Assembly: GCA_036803025.1 (NCBI GenBank)
Contig: DAIRVC010000156.1
Coordinates: 1-6,275 of the forward strand
Length of the DNA stretch: 6,275 nucleotides
Direction: 5' to 3'
From: DAIRVC01 sp036803025
Lineage (GTDB): Bacteria > Chloroflexota > Anaerolineae > Anaerolineales > E44-bin32
Of this stretch, positions 5,326 to 6,275 are shown piece after piece. A model generated the notes under the pieces. That model saw only the letters and a list, made by a program, of their open reading frames with translations, was not told the DNA's origin and searched no databases. The position numbers were made by a program, and so were the translations under genes. Each line of letters starts with the position of its first letter. Within the stretch, counting starts at the first letter, position 1.

Positions 5326-6275
5326 TCAGGCCACCGCCCACCAGTCCTCGCCCTCGCGCAATCCAAAGGTCGTCAGCTGCTCGCCGATCAGCGCCCGCGC
5401 GCCGCGAGCGCCGACGGCGACAAGCACGACCGGGCGGTCAGCCGCTCGCCACAGGGCAGGCAGATCGTCGGCCGCGTGGATTGGCAGGCCGCGCCGCTGG
5501 CGGCCGATTTTGGACGGGTCGATGTCGATGAAAGCCGTTAGCGGCGCGCCGGCCCGGACGAGATGCTTCGACAGGCGCCGGCCCATCTGCCCCGCACCCC
5601 AAAGGATGACCGTCCCGCGCCCTTGCAGCGGTCCGGCGGGGAGATAGTGGGCCTTCGCGCGCAGGAAGCTCTCCACCGCATAGCGACGGTCGGTGCGGGT
5701 CAGGCGCTCCGGGTACTCACGCCAGTGCAGCAGAACCTGCGGCACCTTCGCCAGCCGGGCGCCGGACAGATGCATTCGCAGCCACAGGTCATAGTCCTCC
5801 GGCCAGCCGCGCTCCTGGTAGCCGCCGAGCCGTTCAAGCACCTCCTTGCGCATCACTACCGATGGATGTGCCAGCGGGCTCTCGATCCAGATGGCCCGGG
5901 CGATGTCCTCCGGCGTCACCAGGCTGTTCAGCCAGTCCATGTAGATCCTGAAGCCCTCGCGCACGTTCTCCGGCGGGAAACCCTGCACCAGGCAGCCGAC
6001 CGCGGCGATCTCCGGCGCCTGTTTCAGAAGAGCGACCTGTCGCGCCAGCCGCTCCGGCTCGGAGCGATCGTCGGCGTCCATGCGTGCAACGAGCGCGCTC
6101 CGACAGACCTCCAGACCGGCATTAAGGGCCGACACGAGGCCGCGGTGCGGGAGGTGGATCGAACGTACGCGCGCATCCTGGTTCGACCAGGCGCGCAAGC
6201 GCTCAGCCGTGCCGTCCTGCGATCCGTCGTCAACCGCCACGACTTCCATGTCCCCCCACGTCTGCCCCACAAGGG
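5326..6275 (-). CDS. Family 2 glycosyltransferase with C-terminal Rossmann-like domain (5' truncated)
   Basis: The frame runs off the right edge; numbering here is from the GTG at 6270, which is not the true start because QTWGDMEVVAVDDGSQDGT is already mid-domain (about 30 residues are probably missing). The GT-A domain (1-210) shows VDDGS (13-17), the metal-binding DAD at Asp65-Asp67, and WPEDYDLW (156-163), where Glu158/Asp159 match the usual ED acceptor-side motif. It should transfer a sugar from a nucleotide donor to a surface polysaccharide or glycolipid. An added domain (about 218-314) starts with VILWGAGQMGRR, a GxGxxG dinucleotide-type loop (225-230), followed by FIDIDPSKIG with acidic Asp249/Asp251 at the end of the second strand, as in NAD-binding folds. 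Whether it binds a nucleotide or is structural is unknown. No membrane segment is visible. It is convergent to nirK and has no evident functional link to it. Confidence 0.9.
   Translation of the reverse strand, partial: LVGQTWGDMEVVAVDDGSQDGTAERLRAWSNQDARVRSIHLPHRGLVSALNAGLEVCRSALVARMDADDRSEPERLARQVALLKQAPEIAAVGCLVQGFPPENVREGFRIYMDWLNSLVTPEDIARAIWIESPLAHPSVVMRKEVLERLGGYQERGWPEDYDLWLRMHLSGARLAKVPQVLLHWREYPERLTRTDRRYAVESFLRAKAHYLPAGPLQGRGTVILWGAGQMGRRLSKHLVRAGAPLTAFIDIDPSKIGRQRRGLPIHAADDLPALWRAADRPVVLVAVGARGARALIGEQLTTFGLREGEDWWAVA

Noticed and set aside
5108..5647. A plus-strand open frame crossing the end of nirK, the terminator and the glycosyltransferase gene.
   Set aside because: It would read through the strong hairpin and through two real genes in other frames, and its product is Arg/Ser/Pro-rich without any motif.

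Overview
This is a GC-rich window that reads as ordinary bacterial chromosome. The likeliest source is an environmental, possibly denitrifying lineage near Chloroflexota. That guess rests on the style of the copper nitrite reductase (a CATPSVAHHIANGMYG-type copper loop, lipoprotein anchor and N-terminal cupredoxin) and of the Crp/Fnr regulator (GTSLFTVSR helix). No rRNA or marker gene is present, so the taxonomic guess is weak.

Layout, left to right. Positions 1-618 (+) hold the 3' part of a Crp/Fnr-family regulator cut by the window edge. After 90 bp with a small hairpin and a possible -10 element comes a compact three-gene block on the same strand: a PIG-L/LmbE-type zinc deacetylase (709-1524), a peptidase S51/cyanophycinase-like serine hydrolase (1531-2316) and a fold-type I PLP aminotransferase (2313-3506). 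The intergenic distances are 6 bp and a 4-bp ATGA overlap, so this looks like one transcript. All three look catalytically intact. Together they suggest processing of an amide- or amino-containing metabolite, but the sequence does not reveal the substrate.

A 92-bp gap follows. It contains a perfect 14-bp palindrome with the TTG-N8-CAA geometry of Fnr/Crp-family operators. Downstream lie a small DUF1858 redox-disulfide protein with a CVGC motif (3599-3859) and, in ATGA overlap with a consensus Shine-Dalgarno, a three-cupredoxin copper nitrite reductase (nirK, 3856-5274). NirK is predicted to be a lipoprotein with its own plastocyanin-like electron-transfer domain fused at the N-terminus, followed by the two-domain catalytic core with every copper ligand and both catalytic residues visible. 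The simplest reading is a nitrogen-oxide respiration or detoxification module (regulator, DUF1858 protein, NirK), with the deacetylase/hydrolase/aminotransferase cassette inserted between regulator and target.

A 17-bp perfect hairpin with a UUCG loop (5282-5319) closes the nirK unit. It separates nirK from a convergent minus-strand gene, a family 2 glycosyltransferase with an extra C-terminal Rossmann-like domain, which runs off the right edge. There is no gene-free stretch above 300 bp, and I see no tRNA, rRNA, CRISPR or mobile element. Nothing here is clearly a wholly new system. The most distinctive points are the DUF1858-nirK coupling with a candidate Fnr-type operator, the cupredoxin-NirK lipoprotein fusion, and the unassigned three-enzyme cassette.
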